Notes: generated from the sequence alone by a model not told the origin. Counted from the first letter of the stretch, positions 25,420 to 35,125 are shown. The stretch is DNA of 35,431 nucleotides from an uncultured Bacteroidota bacterium (GCA_903842575.1 CAIMMM010000148.1:1-35431); one strand, 5' to 3'. Numbers and translations: made by a program.

Positions 25420-26037
25420 GAATTTTCATCAAAATTGCTTGAAAAGGCAGTCAACGAAATGGCGCAATTGCCAGGAATTGGAAAGCGAACTGCTTTGCGA
25501 TTGGTTTTGCATTTATTAAAACAACCAGTTGAACAAACTCAATATTTATCGCAAGCTTTAACGACAATGCGTGAGGAAGTTAAGTTTTGTGCTTCTTGCC
25601 ACAACATTTCCGATGTTGAAATTTGTGAAATTTGTTCAAATACCTCGAGAAATCGTACAATAATTTGTGTGGTTGAAGATATTCGTGATGTTATGGCAAT
25701 AGAAAACACAAGTCAATTTAAAGGGATTTATCATGTTCTTGGGGGGAAAATTTCACCTATTGATGGTGTTGGTCCAAGTCAGTTGAATATTTTTTCTTTG
25801 GTTGAAAAAGTAAAGTTAGGCACAATTGAAGAAATTATTTTTGCTCTAAGCTCAACAATGGAAGGAGATACAACAAATTTTTACATCTATAAACAAATAA
25901 AAGACTTTGAAATAAAAACGTCAACTATTGCCAGAGGAATTTCGGTTGGCGATGAATTGGAATATGCCGATGAAGTAACTCTTGGAAGAAGTATTTTGAA
26001 TAGAGTGCCTTTTGAAAATTCGCTAAAAAATATTTAA
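25417..26037 (+). CDS. recR: Recombination mediator protein RecR
   Basis: A 206-residue protein that works with RecO (and RecF) to load RecA on gapped DNA. The N-terminal helix-hairpin-helix is [17 protein letters not shown]. The zinc finger has Cys58, Cys61, Cys70 and Cys73 in [16 protein letters not shown]. The Toprim domain follows ([16 protein letters not shown], then [16 protein letters not shown]). The end, with [20 protein letters not shown], is typical. Length is normal. Confidence 0.97.
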   Translation: MEFSSKLLEKAVNEMAQLPGIGKRTALRLVLHLLKQPVEQTQYLSQALTTMREEVKFCASCHNISDVEICEICSNTSRNRTIICVVEDIRDVMAIENTSQFKGIYHVLGGKISPIDGVGPSQLNIFSLVEKVKLGTIEEIIFALSSTMEGDTTNFYIYKQIKDFEIKTSTIARGISVGDELEYADEVTLGRSILNRVPFENSLKNI

Positions 26038-26060
26038 ATGATTAATAACAACCTTGATTT

Positions 26061-26089
26061 TTGTAATTAGAATTGAAAAACTATCTTTG
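26061..26089 (+). promoter_or_regulatory. Promoter of the polysaccharide export operon
   Basis: TTG (26061-26063) and TATCTTTG (26082-26089) are separated by 18 bases, matching the flavobacterial consensus. Transcription would start near 26095, 14 bases before the ATG at 26109. This rules out an upstream TTG start at 26073, which is inside the promoter. Confidence 0.75.
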
Positions 26090-26108
26090 TTTGCTAAATT
26101 TTTTAAAA

Positions 26109-26897
26109 ATGAATAAATCCATTATAGGACTAATGTTAATGATTTTGTTGGTTTTCACAGGTTGTGTGCCAATTAATGATTTGATATATCTACAAGACAA
26201 AGGAAAATCCAATACCGAATCGGTGGCAAAGGTTGAGGCAAAACCTTATCGATTACAAACAAATGATATTATTAATGTATCTATAAAAGCTATTGATCCT
26301 AAATTAGTTGAAATATTTGCTATAACTACCTCACAATCACAACAATTAATATCGCCGGAAAATCTTTATTATTCAGGATATTCGGTTGATGATCATGGAA
26401 ATATTAGAATTCCGGTATTAGGAGAAATTAATGTGCTAGGATTTACATTGGAAGAGACTAGAATTAAAATTGAAAATCAATTATTGCAAGAGTATTTAAA
26501 AAAGGAATCGGGTGTTTTTGTTACTGTGAAATTGGCGGGTTTTCGATATACCATAAATGGGGAAGTTACCAATACAGGTACAAAAATTTTGCTTCAAGAC
26601 AAAGTAAATATTATGGAAGCCATTGCAAATGCTGGCGACATAACAATTACAGGGGATAGAAAAGACATTAAAATTATTAGGCAGTTTCCTCAAGGTTCCG
26701 AAACTTTCAGCATAGATTTAACAAACAAAAACGCGATGAATTCTCCTTGTTATAATTTGCAACCCAATGATTATATTTATGTAAAACCATTGAAGCAAAA
26801 AACATGGGGGACAGGGACAACAGGGATACAGTCTATACAAACAGTTATTACCTTGATATCTGTTGTTGCTACAACCTATTTACTGCTTAAGATTTAA
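26109..26897 (+). CDS. Wza-type polysaccharide export lipoprotein
   Basis: A 262-residue outer-membrane polysaccharide export protein. The signal MNKSIIGLMLMILLVFTGC gives lipidated Cys19. A Poly_export domain follows, with PYRLQTNDIINVSIKAID and YSVDDHGNIRIPVLGEINVL. An SLBB-type segment comes next (YTINGEVTNTGTKILLQDKV, and ANAGDITITGDRKDIKII). A hydrophobic stretch ends the protein (TLISVVATTYLLLKI), seen in many Bacteroidota homologues. It is 12 bases before the tyrosine kinase gene. The two would form the export path for a capsule or exopolysaccharide. Confidence 0.93.
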   Translation: MNKSIIGLMLMILLVFTGCVPINDLIYLQDKGKSNTESVAKVEAKPYRLQTNDIINVSIKAIDPKLVEIFAITTSQSQQLISPENLYYSGYSVDDHGNIRIPVLGEINVLGFTLEETRIKIENQLLQEYLKKESGVFVTVKLAGFRYTINGEVTNTGTKILLQDKVNIMEAIANAGDITITGDRKDIKIIRQFPQGSETFSIDLTNKNAMNSPCYNLQPNDYIYVKPLKQKTWGTGTTGIQSIQTVITLISVVATTYLLLKI

Positions 26898-26909
26898 TAT
26901 TTATATCAA

Positions 26910-29372
26910 ATGCTAGACATAAAAGATTTTTCTTTTTTAGAAACCCATGACAGTTTTGACTTCAAAGGATTTTTGGTTAAAACGCTTAGTTACTGGAAAT
27001 GGTTCGTAATAGGATTATTTATTGCCTTTGTTATAGCGTACCAAGTTAATATTCGTAAACAGAAAGTTTTTAGAATGGAAACCACCATTGCTGTTAAGGA
27101 AGAAAACAACCCGTATTTTTCTAGTACAACAAGTTTGGTTTTTAATTGGGGAGGTTCATCAGATAAAGTGCAAAATATATCTACAACATTAAAATCAAGG
27201 TCTCACAACGAATTAGTTGTTGAAAAATTGCAGTTTTATGTTGATTATTTAAAGCAAACTAAATATTATATAAAAGATGTTTACGGCGAAACACCATTTA
27301 CTATAAAAATAGATTCAAATAAAGATCAAGTCTATAGTACTTTACTAAGTGTAAAGTTTATTTCTAACGACACCTATGAGATTAAAACCAATTTTGATAA
27401 ATCTAGAATTCAAGTAGTAAACTATGCTAGTAATGACCTAAGAAAAGTTTCGGTAGTTCCAGGAGAGTTCGTAAAAAGATTTAAAATTGGGCAACATGTT
27501 GCTATTCCTTTTTTGAATCTTACGCTAGAATTGAATGATAATTACGATGATTATGTTGGGAAAGAATATTTTATACGATTTAATTCTTTTGACGAAACAG
27601 TATTGAATTATAAGAATTTAAATGTTGAAATAAATGAAACAGCAGCTTCTATTTTAAAGCTTTCCTTGGATGGGACAAATAAACATCGAATGGTGGATTA
27701 TCTTAATGCAACTGTTGAGATGCTTATCCAACAACAATTGGATAATAAAAATTTGTTTGCTAAAAACACTATTGATTTTATTGATGCCACACTAATTTCG
27801 ATGGAAGAACAACTAAAAAATTCGGGAGACGAATTGAAAGATTTTAGCAAAAACAACGATGTTAATGAAATAGAAAGAAAAGGGTTAAGCTATAACGATC
27901 GGTTTTTAGGATATGATGTCCAAAAAGACCTTGTTAATAGAAAGATTGCCTACTGTAAATCACTTTCAGATTACTTGAAAAGCAGTGTTGACTTTTCTAA
28001 ATTACCGGCACCTTCGGTAGTAGGAATTGAAGAGCCTAATATTCAAAGCAATATTGCAAAACTTATAAATCTTTCTGTTCGAAGATCCGAAATGGTTTAT
28101 TCCGTTAAAAGTCAATTGATGTTTAACAACATCGACAATGAAATAAATGCGGTAAAAAAAGTACTTCTGGTAAATATCAACTCACTTAATAGTTCTTTGC
28201 AATTTGATTTAAATGAGATAAATAAGAAACTTGGAATTATTGAAAGTAACATAAAGGGATTACCTGAAAAAAGCCAAGAATTATTAAAAATATCAAGGAA
28301 ATACAATTTAAGCGAAAATATTTACAATACTTTTTTACAAAAAAGAAGTGAAGCTCTAATTGTGAAAGCTTCAAATTTATCCGATATATTATTTATAGAT
28401 CCGGCTAAAGATATTGGTAAAGGATTAATAGGTCCAAAAACGAGCGTAAATTATGTTTTGGCCTTTTTCATGGGCTTGCTAGTGCCTTTGTTAATAGTTT
28501 TCCTATTGTTTTTCATTAGTAATTCTATTCAAAATACAGAAGACATTTCAAATTTGACACAATTACCTTTGATAGGCATAATTGGTTTAAAACAATCGGA
28601 AAGTAATTTATCGGTTTTTGAAAGACCAAAGTCGGCACTGTCGGAATCTTTTAGAGCTGTTAGATCCTCCTTACAGTTTTTGTACAAAAAGCAACATGTG
28701 GAAGGTTCTAAAACGTTAATGTTGACTTCTTCCATAAGCGGGGAAGGAAAAACGTTTTGCGCTATAAATATAGCCACTGTTTTTGCATTAAGTGAAAAGA
28801 AAACAGTCATTGTGGGTCTGGATTTAAGAAAACCTAAAATCTTTGATGATTTTAAAATTCATAATGATTTTGGGGTAGTAAACTTTCTAATTGGCCAAAA
28901 AAAGGTTGATGAAGTTATTCAAAAAACACATATTCCATTTCTAGATGTCATAACTTCTGGACCTATTCCACCAAACCCATCTGAATTGATTCTTGGAGAT
29001 AGTATGAAAGAAATGATGGATTATTTAAAAACCAAATATGATTATATTATCCTTGACACACCTCCTGTTGGATTGGTTTCTGATGCTTTAGAATTGGCTC
29101 AATATTGCGATGTAACTTTATATGTAGTAAGACAAAACTTTACCAAAAAAGAAATGATAACATTATTGAACAACCGTTTTAAAAGAGGGGAGCTTAACAA
29201 TATAAGTATTATTTTAAATGGATATGAAAATAAAGCCAAATATGGCGCAGGTTATGGCTATGGCTATGGCTATGGCTATGGCTATTCAAGTGGTTATCAT
29301 GAAGATGTAGAACCAAATGGGTTTTTCTCCAAAATGCGCTATAGATTTTTAAATAGGTTTAGAGCAAAATGA
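26910..29372 (+). CDS. Polysaccharide co-polymerase and bacterial tyrosine autokinase (Wzc-type)
   Basis: An 820-residue inner-membrane protein that controls polymerisation and export of the polysaccharide. It has a Wzz domain with transmembrane segments at about 31-47 and 514-540, a periplasmic part with coiled coils, and a cytoplasmic BY-kinase. Walker A is SGEGKT (610-615), Walker A' is VGLDLRKP with Asp638, and Walker B is IILDTPP with Asp716. The C-terminal tyrosine cluster is GYGYGYGYGYGY (781-792), with Tyr778 and Tyr796 beside it. The cluster is encoded by a hexanucleotide repeat. The gene overlaps the next by 4 bases. Confidence 0.95.
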   Translation: MLDIKDFSFLETHDSFDFKGFLVKTLSYWKWFVIGLFIAFVIAYQVNIRKQKVFRMETTIAVKEENNPYFSSTTSLVFNWGGSSDKVQNISTTLKSRSHNELVVEKLQFYVDYLKQTKYYIKDVYGETPFTIKIDSNKDQVYSTLLSVKFISNDTYEIKTNFDKSRIQVVNYASNDLRKVSVVPGEFVKRFKIGQHVAIPFLNLTLELNDNYDDYVGKEYFIRFNSFDETVLNYKNLNVEINETAASILKLSLDGTNKHRMVDYLNATVEMLIQQQLDNKNLFAKNTIDFIDATLISMEEQLKNSGDELKDFSKNNDVNEIERKGLSYNDRFLGYDVQKDLVNRKIAYCKSLSDYLKSSVDFSKLPAPSVVGIEEPNIQSNIAKLINLSVRRSEMVYSVKSQLMFNNIDNEINAVKKVLLVNINSLNSSLQFDLNEINKKLGIIESNIKGLPEKSQELLKISRKYNLSENIYNTFLQKRSEALIVKASNLSDILFIDPAKDIGKGLIGPKTSVNYVLAFFMGLLVPLLIVFLLFFISNSIQNTEDISNLTQLPLIGIIGLKQSESNLSVFERPKSALSESFRAVRSSLQFLYKKQHVEGSKTLMLTSSISGEGKTFCAINIATVFALSEKKTVIVGLDLRKPKIFDDFKIHNDFGVVNFLIGQKKVDEVIQKTHIPFLDVITSGPIPPNPSELILGDSMKEMMDYLKTKYDYIILDTPPVGLVSDALELAQYCDVTLYVVRQNFTKKEMITLLNNRFKRGELNNISIILNGYENKAKYGAGYGYGYGYGYGYSSGYHEDVEPNGFFSKMRYRFLNRFRAK
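29250..29285 (+). repeat. In-frame GGCTAT hexamer repeat in the tyrosine cluster
   Basis: One GGTTAT (29250-29255) is followed by five perfect GGCTAT units (29256-29285) encoding Gly-Tyr pairs. Changes in unit number would alter the number of phosphorylatable tyrosines without shifting the frame. Confidence 0.95.
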
Positions 29373-30346
29373 AAATAAAAGCAACAATTTTAATAACTGG
29401 AGGCGCTGGTTTTATTGGTTCAAATCTATGTGAATATTTTTTAGCTAAAGATTTCAAAGTGGTTTGTATGGATAATTTTGCTACAGGTCATCGTTACAAT
29501 ATTAGCGGGTTTTTAAGCAATAAAAATTTCAAATTAATAGAAGGTGATATTCGGAATTTAGAGCAATGTAAGGAAGCAGCACAAGGTGTTGATTATGTAT
29601 TGCATCAAGCCGCATTAGGTTCTGTCCCGCGTTCTATTAATGACCCCATTACCACCAATGATGTTAATGTCACCGGATTTTTGAATATGCTTGTGGCTTC
29701 AAGAGATGCCGCCGTGAAAAGGTTTATTTATGCGGCAAGTTCATCCACTTATGGTGATTTGGAGAGTTTGCCAAAAATAGAAGACAAAATAGGAAAACCT
29801 CTTTCGCCTTATGCCATCACCAAATATGTAAATGAATTGTATGCTGAAATTTTCAGTACAACCTATGGACTTGAAACTATTGGATTGCGCTATTTCAATG
29901 TTTTTGGAAGGCGTCAAGATCCTAACGGAGCTTATGCTGCTGTAATTCCAAAATTTGTCTTGCAATTGATGCAACATGAAAGCCCAATCATTAATGGCGA
30001 TGGGAATTATTCAAGGGATTTTACCTATATTGATAATGTCATTCAAATGAATGAATTGGCTATGAATACAAATAATCCTGCAGCGATAAATACGGTTTAT
30101 AATACTGCTTTTGGCGACAGAAATACCTTGAATGAATTAGTAAAATATCTTAAAGAATATCTATCCGAATATGATAGTGAAATAGCTACTGTTGATGTGA
30201 TTCATGGACCCAATCGTGCAGGAGATATTCCCCATTCGTTGGCGAGTATTGAAAAGGCAAAACAGCTGCTGCATTACACGCCAAACTATTCCTTTCAAGA
30301 AGGATTGAAAGAAGCAGTGGAGTGGTATTGGAAAAATTTGAAATAA
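29369..30346 (+). CDS. UDP-N-acetylglucosamine (or UDP-GlcNAcA) 4-epimerase, WbpP/TviC type
   Basis: A 325-residue extended short-chain dehydrogenase. The NAD loop is GGAGFIGSN. The stretches HQAALGSVPRSINDP, TTNDVNVTGFLN, AASSSTYG and RYFNVFGRRQDPNGAYAAVI match the WbpP and TviC group closely. The catalytic pair is Tyr148 and Lys152 (YAITKYVNE). These enzymes interconvert UDP-GlcNAc/GalNAc or their uronic acids at C4. Its start overlaps the kinase stop (ATGA, 29369-29372). Together with the TviB-like dehydrogenase it could make UDP-GalNAcA. Confidence 0.9.
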   Translation: MKIKATILITGGAGFIGSNLCEYFLAKDFKVVCMDNFATGHRYNISGFLSNKNFKLIEGDIRNLEQCKEAAQGVDYVLHQAALGSVPRSINDPITTNDVNVTGFLNMLVASRDAAVKRFIYAASSSTYGDLESLPKIEDKIGKPLSPYAITKYVNELYAEIFSTTYGLETIGLRYFNVFGRRQDPNGAYAAVIPKFVLQLMQHESPIINGDGNYSRDFTYIDNVIQMNELAMNTNNPAAINTVYNTAFGDRNTLNELVKYLKEYLSEYDSEIATVDVIHGPNRAGDIPHSLASIEKAKQLLHYTPNYSFQEGLKEAVEWYWKNLK

Positions 30347-30408
30347 TTTTTTGTGCAGTGTGTTGCTAAAGGAATAAATTTAAAAGAGTTTGAATTAAAA
30401 TAATAAGC

Positions 30409-31800
30409 ATGAAAATAACTAATATTTGTTGTATCGGAGCGGGTTATGTTGGTGGGCCAACCATGGCAGTGATTGCTGCAAAATGTCCTCATATTAAAGT
30501 AACGGTTGTTGATTTAAACGAAAAAAGAATTGCAGATTGGAACGATGCCGATGTAAATAATATTCCAATTTACGAACCCGGATTATCCGATATTGTTGCC
30601 GAAGGCAGAGGTAGAAATCTTTTCTTTTCCACAGAGGTTGATAAGGCCATTGAAGAAGCCGAACTCATCTTTATTTCTGTTAATACCCCTACCAAAACCT
30701 ATGGTACAGGAAAAGGGATGGCTGCCGATTTAAAATACATCGAATTGTGTGCCCGACAAATTGCCCGAGTATCAAAAACCAATAAAATTATAGTTGAGAA
30801 ATCCACATTGCCCGTAAGAACTGCCGAAGCACTGAAAAGTATTTTGGACAATACAGGGAATGGTGTGCAATTTCAAATTCTTTCCAATCCAGAGTTTCTA
30901 GCCGAAGGAACTGCGGTAATAGATTTATTAAATCCCGATAGGGTTTTAATTGGTGGCGATGACACGCCGGAGGGTCAAAGTGCCATTGCTTCTTTGGTTG
31001 AGGTTTATGCCAATTGGGTGCCCAATGACAGAATCTTAAAAACCAATGTTTGGTCGTCGGAATTGTCAAAATTGATAGCTAATGCTTTCTTGGCTCAACG
31101 TGTTTCTTCCATCAATGCGGTTTCGGAATTGTGTGAAAAAACAGGGGCAGACGTTAATGAAGTTGCCAAAGCTATTGGAATGGACAGTAGAATAGGATCC
31201 AAATTTTTAAAAGCTTCTGTTGGTTTTGGAGGTTCCTGTTTTCAAAAGGATATCCTTAACTTGGTTTACATTTCAAAATCATTTGGATTGGATGAAGTTG
31301 CCGATTATTGGGAACAAGTCATCATCATGAATGACCATCAAAAAAGACGTTTTTCTAAAAACATTGTTCAATCATTATACAATACTGTAGCTGGAAAGAA
31401 AATTGCATTTCTGGGTTGGGCTTTCAAAAAAGACACCAATGACACCCGAGAATCTGCTGCCATTTATGTTGGGGATGACTTGATAAATGAACAAGCACAT
31501 ATTGCGGTCTATGATCCTCAGGTTTCTTATGAGCAAGTTTTAGCCGATTTGGATTATCTTGAAACTCGCAGTACGGCTAAAAACAGTAAGTACTTAGCGT
31601 CTTTTGCAAATCCCTATGAGGCTTGTTCCGATGCGCATGCCGTTGCTATTTTAACCGAATGGGATCAATTCAAGGAATACGATTGGAAAAAAATATACGA
31701 TAGTATGCTAAAACCGGCCTTTATTTTTGATGGTAGAAATCTTTTGAATGGAGCAGATATGGAATCGATTGGGTTTGTTTATCAAGCCATAGGTTCTTAA
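30409..31800 (+). CDS. UDP-glucose 6-dehydrogenase, eukaryote-like long form
   Basis: A 463-residue enzyme oxidising UDP-glucose twice with NAD to UDP-glucuronic acid. The NAD motif is [20 protein letters not shown]. Others are [37 protein letters not shown] and [12 protein letters not shown]. The catalytic Cys277 is in [31 protein letters not shown] lies in the C-terminal domain. The length and these motifs resemble the animal and plant form rather than the ~390-residue E. coli form. It supplies uronic acid for the surface polysaccharide. Confidence 0.93.
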   Translation: MKITNICCIGAGYVGGPTMAVIAAKCPHIKVTVVDLNEKRIADWNDADVNNIPIYEPGLSDIVAEGRGRNLFFSTEVDKAIEEAELIFISVNTPTKTYGTGKGMAADLKYIELCARQIARVSKTNKIIVEKSTLPVRTAEALKSILDNTGNGVQFQILSNPEFLAEGTAVIDLLNPDRVLIGGDDTPEGQSAIASLVEVYANWVPNDRILKTNVWSSELSKLIANAFLAQRVSSINAVSELCEKTGADVNEVAKAIGMDSRIGSKFLKASVGFGGSCFQKDILNLVYISKSFGLDEVADYWEQVIIMNDHQKRRFSKNIVQSLYNTVAGKKIAFLGWAFKKDTNDTRESAAIYVGDDLINEQAHIAVYDPQVSYEQVLADLDYLETRSTAKNSKYLASFANPYEACSDAHAVAILTEWDQFKEYDWKKIYDSMLKPAFIFDGRNLLNGADMESIGFVYQAIGS

Positions 31801-31833
31801 TTTAACTGTTGGGGGTAATTTGCTATGTTATAT

Positions 31834-31862
31834 CTAATTGATTTTAACTTAAAATCAATTAG
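31834..31862. repeat. Perfect hairpin after the UDP-glucose dehydrogenase gene
   Basis: CTAATTGATTTT (31834-31845) and AAAATCAATTAG (31851-31862) form a perfect 12-bp stem with a 5-base loop, 34 bases after the stop. No T-run follows, so it may protect the mRNA 3' end or be a weak terminator. Confidence 0.7.
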
Positions 31863-31874
31863 TATATAAAAAGA

Positions 31875-32008
31875 CACTTTGACCCTTCGGCCCTTCGGCA
31901 AGCTCAGGGCAGGCTCAGCTCAGGGCAGGCGGAGCTCAGTGTGACATTGGTTATTTGGATTGGCACTTCGATATTTCCTTCGTCAGCACAGGTAGTGCTT
32001 AGTGTGAT
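31875..32008. repeat. REP-like dispersed repeats (two copies)
   Basis: Copy one (31875-31946) runs from CACTTTGACCCTTCGG to CTCAGTGTGACA and contains internal duplications (CCCTTCGG twice; CTCAGGGCAGGC twice, 16 bases apart). Copy two (31964-32008) runs from CACTTCGATATTTCCTTCG to GCTTAGTGTGATA. Related copies lie after rfbB. The rest of the 31801-32119 gap is AT-rich with no gene. Confidence 0.8.
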
Positions 32009-32119
32009 AAATTGTAACTAATAAAATATAAAAATAAAAATAATAATTATACCCAGCGAGTTAATTTACTATTATCCCGCTTAACAAACAAATTTTAATT
32101 ACACCACAAATAAATTTCC

Positions 32120-33397
32120 ATGGCTATAAAAATTGCAATCATAGGATTAGGATATGTTGGATTACCACTAGCACGACTTTTTGCGACTCAATATCCTGTC
32201 GTTGGTTTTGATATCAATCAAAAAAGAATTAACGAATTAAATTCGGGGAATGACATTACATTAGAAATTGACCCTGAAACACTAAATGCTGTTTTGGTTA
32301 CATCGTCTTCATTGGCTAATGGACTTTATTGTTCGTATGATCTTGAATCTATTCAAGACTGTAATTATTATATTGTTACGGTTCCAACACCAGTGGATAA
32401 AAACAATCGCCCCGATTTGACCCCTTTATACAAATCGAGTGAAACAGTAGGGAAGGTGCTGAAAAAAGGCGATATCGTTATTTATGAATCTACCGTATAT
32501 CCTGGGGTTACCGAGGAAGAATGTATTCCTGTTTTGGAACGTGTTAGCGGATTGAAATTTAACGTAGACTTTTTTGCAGGGTATTCTCCCGAGAGAATAA
32601 ATCCAGGAGATAAAGAACATACGGTAGAGAAAATTTTAAAAGTTACTTCGGGTTCTACTCCCGAAATAGGTATAAAAGTTGACAATTTATACAAATCGGT
32701 GATTACTGCCGGAACGCATTTGGCGCCTTGTATAAAAGTAGCCGAAGCCGCTAAAGTTATCGAAAATTCGCAGCGCGATATTAATATTGCCTTTGTAAAC
32801 GAACTGGCAAAAATTTTTAATTTACTCGAAATTGATACCCATGCCGTGCTTGAAGCGGCGGGAACCAAATGGAATTTTTTACCCTTCAAACCGGGATTGG
32901 TTGGTGGACATTGTATTGGTGTTGACCCCTATTATTTAGCGCAAAAAGCACAGGAAAAAGGATACCACCCCGAGATTATTTTGGCGGGTCGCCGTTTAAA
33001 TGATAGTATGGGAGAATATGTGGCTTCTCAAGTTGTGAAACTTATGATTAAAAAAGGAGTAGCTATAAATGGCGCTTCTTTGTTGATGTTGGGAATTACT
33101 TTTAAAGAGAACTGCCCCGATGTTAGAAATACAAAAATCGTAGATGTGGTGAATGCTTTAAAAGACTATGGTATAAAAATTACCATATTCGATCCTTGGG
33201 CGAGGCCCAGTGAAGTAAGGCACGAATACCAATTGGAAACTACTGATAAATTACCAAAAGACACTTTTGATGCCATTGTTCTTGGCGTTGCTCACAAGGA
33301 GTTTGCTACTATTGATTTATCAAAATTGAAAAAAAGCAATGGAATTTTGTTTGACGTAAAAGGGGTGTTGAAGGAAAAAGCAGATGGAAGGTTGTAA
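32120..33397 (+). CDS. UDP-N-acetylhexosamine 6-dehydrogenase, TviB/WbpO type
   Basis: A 425-residue nucleotide-sugar dehydrogenase. The NAD motif is [57 protein letters not shown] and [11 protein letters not shown] match the TviB/WbpO group rather than UDP-glucose dehydrogenases. Catalytic Cys265 is in [16 protein letters not shown], and [16 protein letters not shown] lies in the C-terminal part. It oxidises UDP-GlcNAc or UDP-GalNAc to the uronic acid. With the WbpP/TviC-type epimerase, this is the enzyme pair used for Vi-antigen-type sugars. It is separated from the upstream gene by 319 bases of repeats. Confidence 0.92.
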   Translation: MAIKIAIIGLGYVGLPLARLFATQYPVVGFDINQKRINELNSGNDITLEIDPETLNAVLVTSSSLANGLYCSYDLESIQDCNYYIVTVPTPVDKNNRPDLTPLYKSSETVGKVLKKGDIVIYESTVYPGVTEEECIPVLERVSGLKFNVDFFAGYSPERINPGDKEHTVEKILKVTSGSTPEIGIKVDNLYKSVITAGTHLAPCIKVAEAAKVIENSQRDINIAFVNELAKIFNLLEIDTHAVLEAAGTKWNFLPFKPGLVGGHCIGVDPYYLAQKAQEKGYHPEIILAGRRLNDSMGEYVASQVVKLMIKKGVAINGASLLMLGITFKENCPDVRNTKIVDVVNALKDYGIKITIFDPWARPSEVRHEYQLETTDKLPKDTFDAIVLGVAHKEFATIDLSKLKKSNGILFDVKGVLKEKADGRL

Positions 33398-33457
33398 TGT
33401 TCAGTAGCAGTAACGGTTTTATAAAGTTTTAAGCGAAGATCACGGAGGTTTTTTAAA

Positions 33458-33800
33458 GGTTTCACGCAAAGAGCGCAAAGTTTTTTCGCAAAGAGCGCTA
33501 AGGGTTTTAAAGGTTTCACGCAAAGAGCGCAAAGTTTTTTCGCAAAGAGCGCGGAGGTTTTTTAAAGGTTTCACGCAAAGAGCGCAAAGTTTTTTCGCAA
33601 AGAGCGCTAAGGGTTTAAAAAGTTTCACGCAAAGAGCGCAAAGTTTTTTCGCAAAGGGCGCGGAGGTTTTTTAAAGGTTTCACGCAAAGAGCGCAAAGAT
33701 TTTTTATAATGGTTCACGCGAAGCGCGCTAAGGGTTTAAAAAGTTTCACGACTATAATAGTATAAAATTTTTCTTTGTGGCCTTTGCGAACTTTGCGAGA
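33458..33800. repeat. 54-55 bp tandem repeat array with degenerate and inverted end
   Basis: Four full units start at 33458, 33512, 33567 and 33621 (54, 55, 54 and 55 bases). A partial unit starts at 33676 and a degenerate one at 33711. Each unit carries GGTTTCACGCAAAGAGCGCA and TTTTTTCGCAAAGAGCGC, followed alternately by TAAGGGTTT or GGAGGTTTTTT. The end (33767-33800, CTTTGCGAACTTTGCGAG) is an inverted copy of the core. The 33398-33823 gap holds no gene; reading frames across it only translate the repeat. Confidence 0.9.
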
Positions 33801-33823
33801 AAAAATATATTTTAAGTTTAATT

Positions 33824-34870
33824 ATGAAAAAGATTTTAATAACAGGCGGTGCAGGATTTATAGGTTCCCATGTCGTTCGTCGATTGGTAAACAACTATCC
33901 AGCGTATCAGATTTTTAATTTGGATGCATTAACCTATGCAGGGAATCTTGAAAACATTGTTGATATTGAGCAAGCACCCAACTACACCTTTATAAAAGGG
34001 GATATAGTAGATGCCGATTTTATCAATGACTTATTTCAAAAACATCAATTTGAGGGAGTCATTCATTTGGCTGCCGAGTCGCATGTGGATCGTTCTATTA
34101 CGGATCCATTGAGTTTTGTGAAAACCAATGTGATTGGCACGATGAATTTATTAAATGCTGCCAAAACCATTTGGGCAAACAACTTTGAAGACAAACGTTT
34201 TTACCACGTGAGTACCGATGAGGTTTATGGAAGTTTGGGTGCTACGGGTTTGTTTACCGAAACTACGGCTTATGATCCCAACTCTCCCTATTCGGCTTCC
34301 AAAGCGAGCTCCGACCATTTTGTGCGTGCCTATGGCGAAACCTATGGTTTGCCGTATGTGATTACCAATTGCTCCAATAATTATGGGCCGAATCATTTTC
34401 CGGAAAAACTAATTCCGCTTTTTATTCACAATATCATTACCCATAAACCTTTGCCTGTATATGGCGATGGGAAATATACCCGCGATTGGCTTTTTGTAGA
34501 AGATCATGCGGTGGCTATAGATTTGGTTTTCCATAAAGGGAAAAACCACGAAACTTATAATATTGGAGGTTTTAACGAATGGCAAAATATTGATTTGGTG
34601 AAACTTCTTTGTCGCCAAATGGATGCCAAATTGGGTAGAGAAGTGGGTGAATCCGAAAAGTTGATTGCCTATGTAAAAGACCGTCCAGGTCATGATTTGC
34701 GCTATGCTATTGATGCTACAAAAATCAATAGGGAATTGGGGTGGAAACCTTCGGTAACTTTTGAGCAAGGCTTGGAGCGAACCATTGATTGGTTTTTGGA
34801 TAATGAAGCGTGGTTGCGAAATGTGACTTCGGGGGATTATCAAAAGTATTATGAAAAACAGTATTTGTAA
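33824..34870 (+). CDS. rfbB: dTDP-glucose 4,6-dehydratase
   Basis: A 348-residue extended short-chain dehydrogenase converting dTDP-glucose to dTDP-4-keto-6-deoxyglucose, the branch point for rhamnose, fucosamine and other deoxysugars. Motifs are ITGGAGFIGSHVVRRLV, LDALTYAGNLENI, HLAAESHVDRSI, Asp132-Glu133 in STDEVYGSLG, Tyr156 and Lys160 in YSASKASSDH, and NNYGPNHFPEKLIPLFI. Length is normal. The rfbA, rfbC and rfbD partners are not in the window and may follow after the 561-base repeat region. Confidence 0.95.
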   Translation: MKKILITGGAGFIGSHVVRRLVNNYPAYQIFNLDALTYAGNLENIVDIEQAPNYTFIKGDIVDADFINDLFQKHQFEGVIHLAAESHVDRSITDPLSFVKTNVIGTMNLLNAAKTIWANNFEDKRFYHVSTDEVYGSLGATGLFTETTAYDPNSPYSASKASSDHFVRAYGETYGLPYVITNCSNNYGPNHFPEKLIPLFIHNIITHKPLPVYGDGKYTRDWLFVEDHAVAIDLVFHKGKNHETYNIGGFNEWQNIDLVKLLCRQMDAKLGREVGESEKLIAYVKDRPGHDLRYAIDATKINRELGWKPSVTFEQGLERTIDWFLDNEAWLRNVTSGDYQKYYEKQYL

Positions 34871-34895
34871 TTGTAAGGTTGAGGTTGTCGGTTAG

Positions 34896-34927
34896 TTGGT
34901 TAATTGTTTAATTGGTTAATTGGTTAA
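34896..34927. repeat. 8-bp tandem repeat (TTGGTTAA x4)
   Basis: TTGGTTAA, TTGTTTAA, TTGGTTAA and TTGGTTAA lie in direct succession just after rfbB, preceded by GTTGTCGGTT, which also occurs at 21662. This is part of the repeat-filled gap from 34871 to the window end, which holds no gene. Confidence 0.85.
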
Positions 34928-34964
34928 CTGTTGCCTTTCCCGAATTATCTGGAGAATAACATAG

Positions 34965-35015
34965 TTGTCATTTCGATACTTCCTTCGTCAGTACAGGTGG
35001 AGCTTAGCATGACAA
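34965..35015. repeat. REP-like repeat copy
   Basis: TTGTCAT...ATGACAA ends bracket TTCGATACTTCCTTCGTCAG and TACAGGTGGAGCTTAG. It is nearly identical in its core to the copy at 35177-35225 and to the one at 31964-32008. Confidence 0.85.
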
Positions 35016-35042
35016 TGTTTCTATATTGCCAATTAATAACGA

Positions 35043-35125
35043 ACTGTCAGTCTGAGCTTGGCGAAGACTTTTATTAGCGCTTCGATACTTTCTTTATTCG
35101 CACTTCGACGGGCTCAGTGTGACAA
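35043..35125. repeat. Pair of REP-like copies in opposite orientation
   Basis: ACTGTCAGTCTGAGCTTGGC (from 35043) is an inverted copy, and GCACTTCGACGGGCTCAGTG (from 35100, ending GACAAT) is a direct copy. TTCGATACTTTCTTTATTCG lies between them. Confidence 0.75.

Noticed and set aside
26073..26108. Upstream TTG start for the Wza-type lipoprotein
   Set aside because: The extension would overlap the promoter -7 element (26082-26089) and displace the lipoprotein signal from the N-terminus. ATG 26109 gives a perfect signal.
33292..33628. Minus-strand reading frames with Leu/Cys/Arg-rich repeats (LCALCVKPLKNLR type)
   Set aside because: They simply translate the 54-55 bp DNA repeat, partly over the end of the dehydrogenase gene. 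They have no start signal and no protein-like composition.
33458..33741. CRISPR-like periodic repeats
   Set aside because: Units are contiguous, with no unique spacers between them and no cas genes nearby. It is a tandem repeat.
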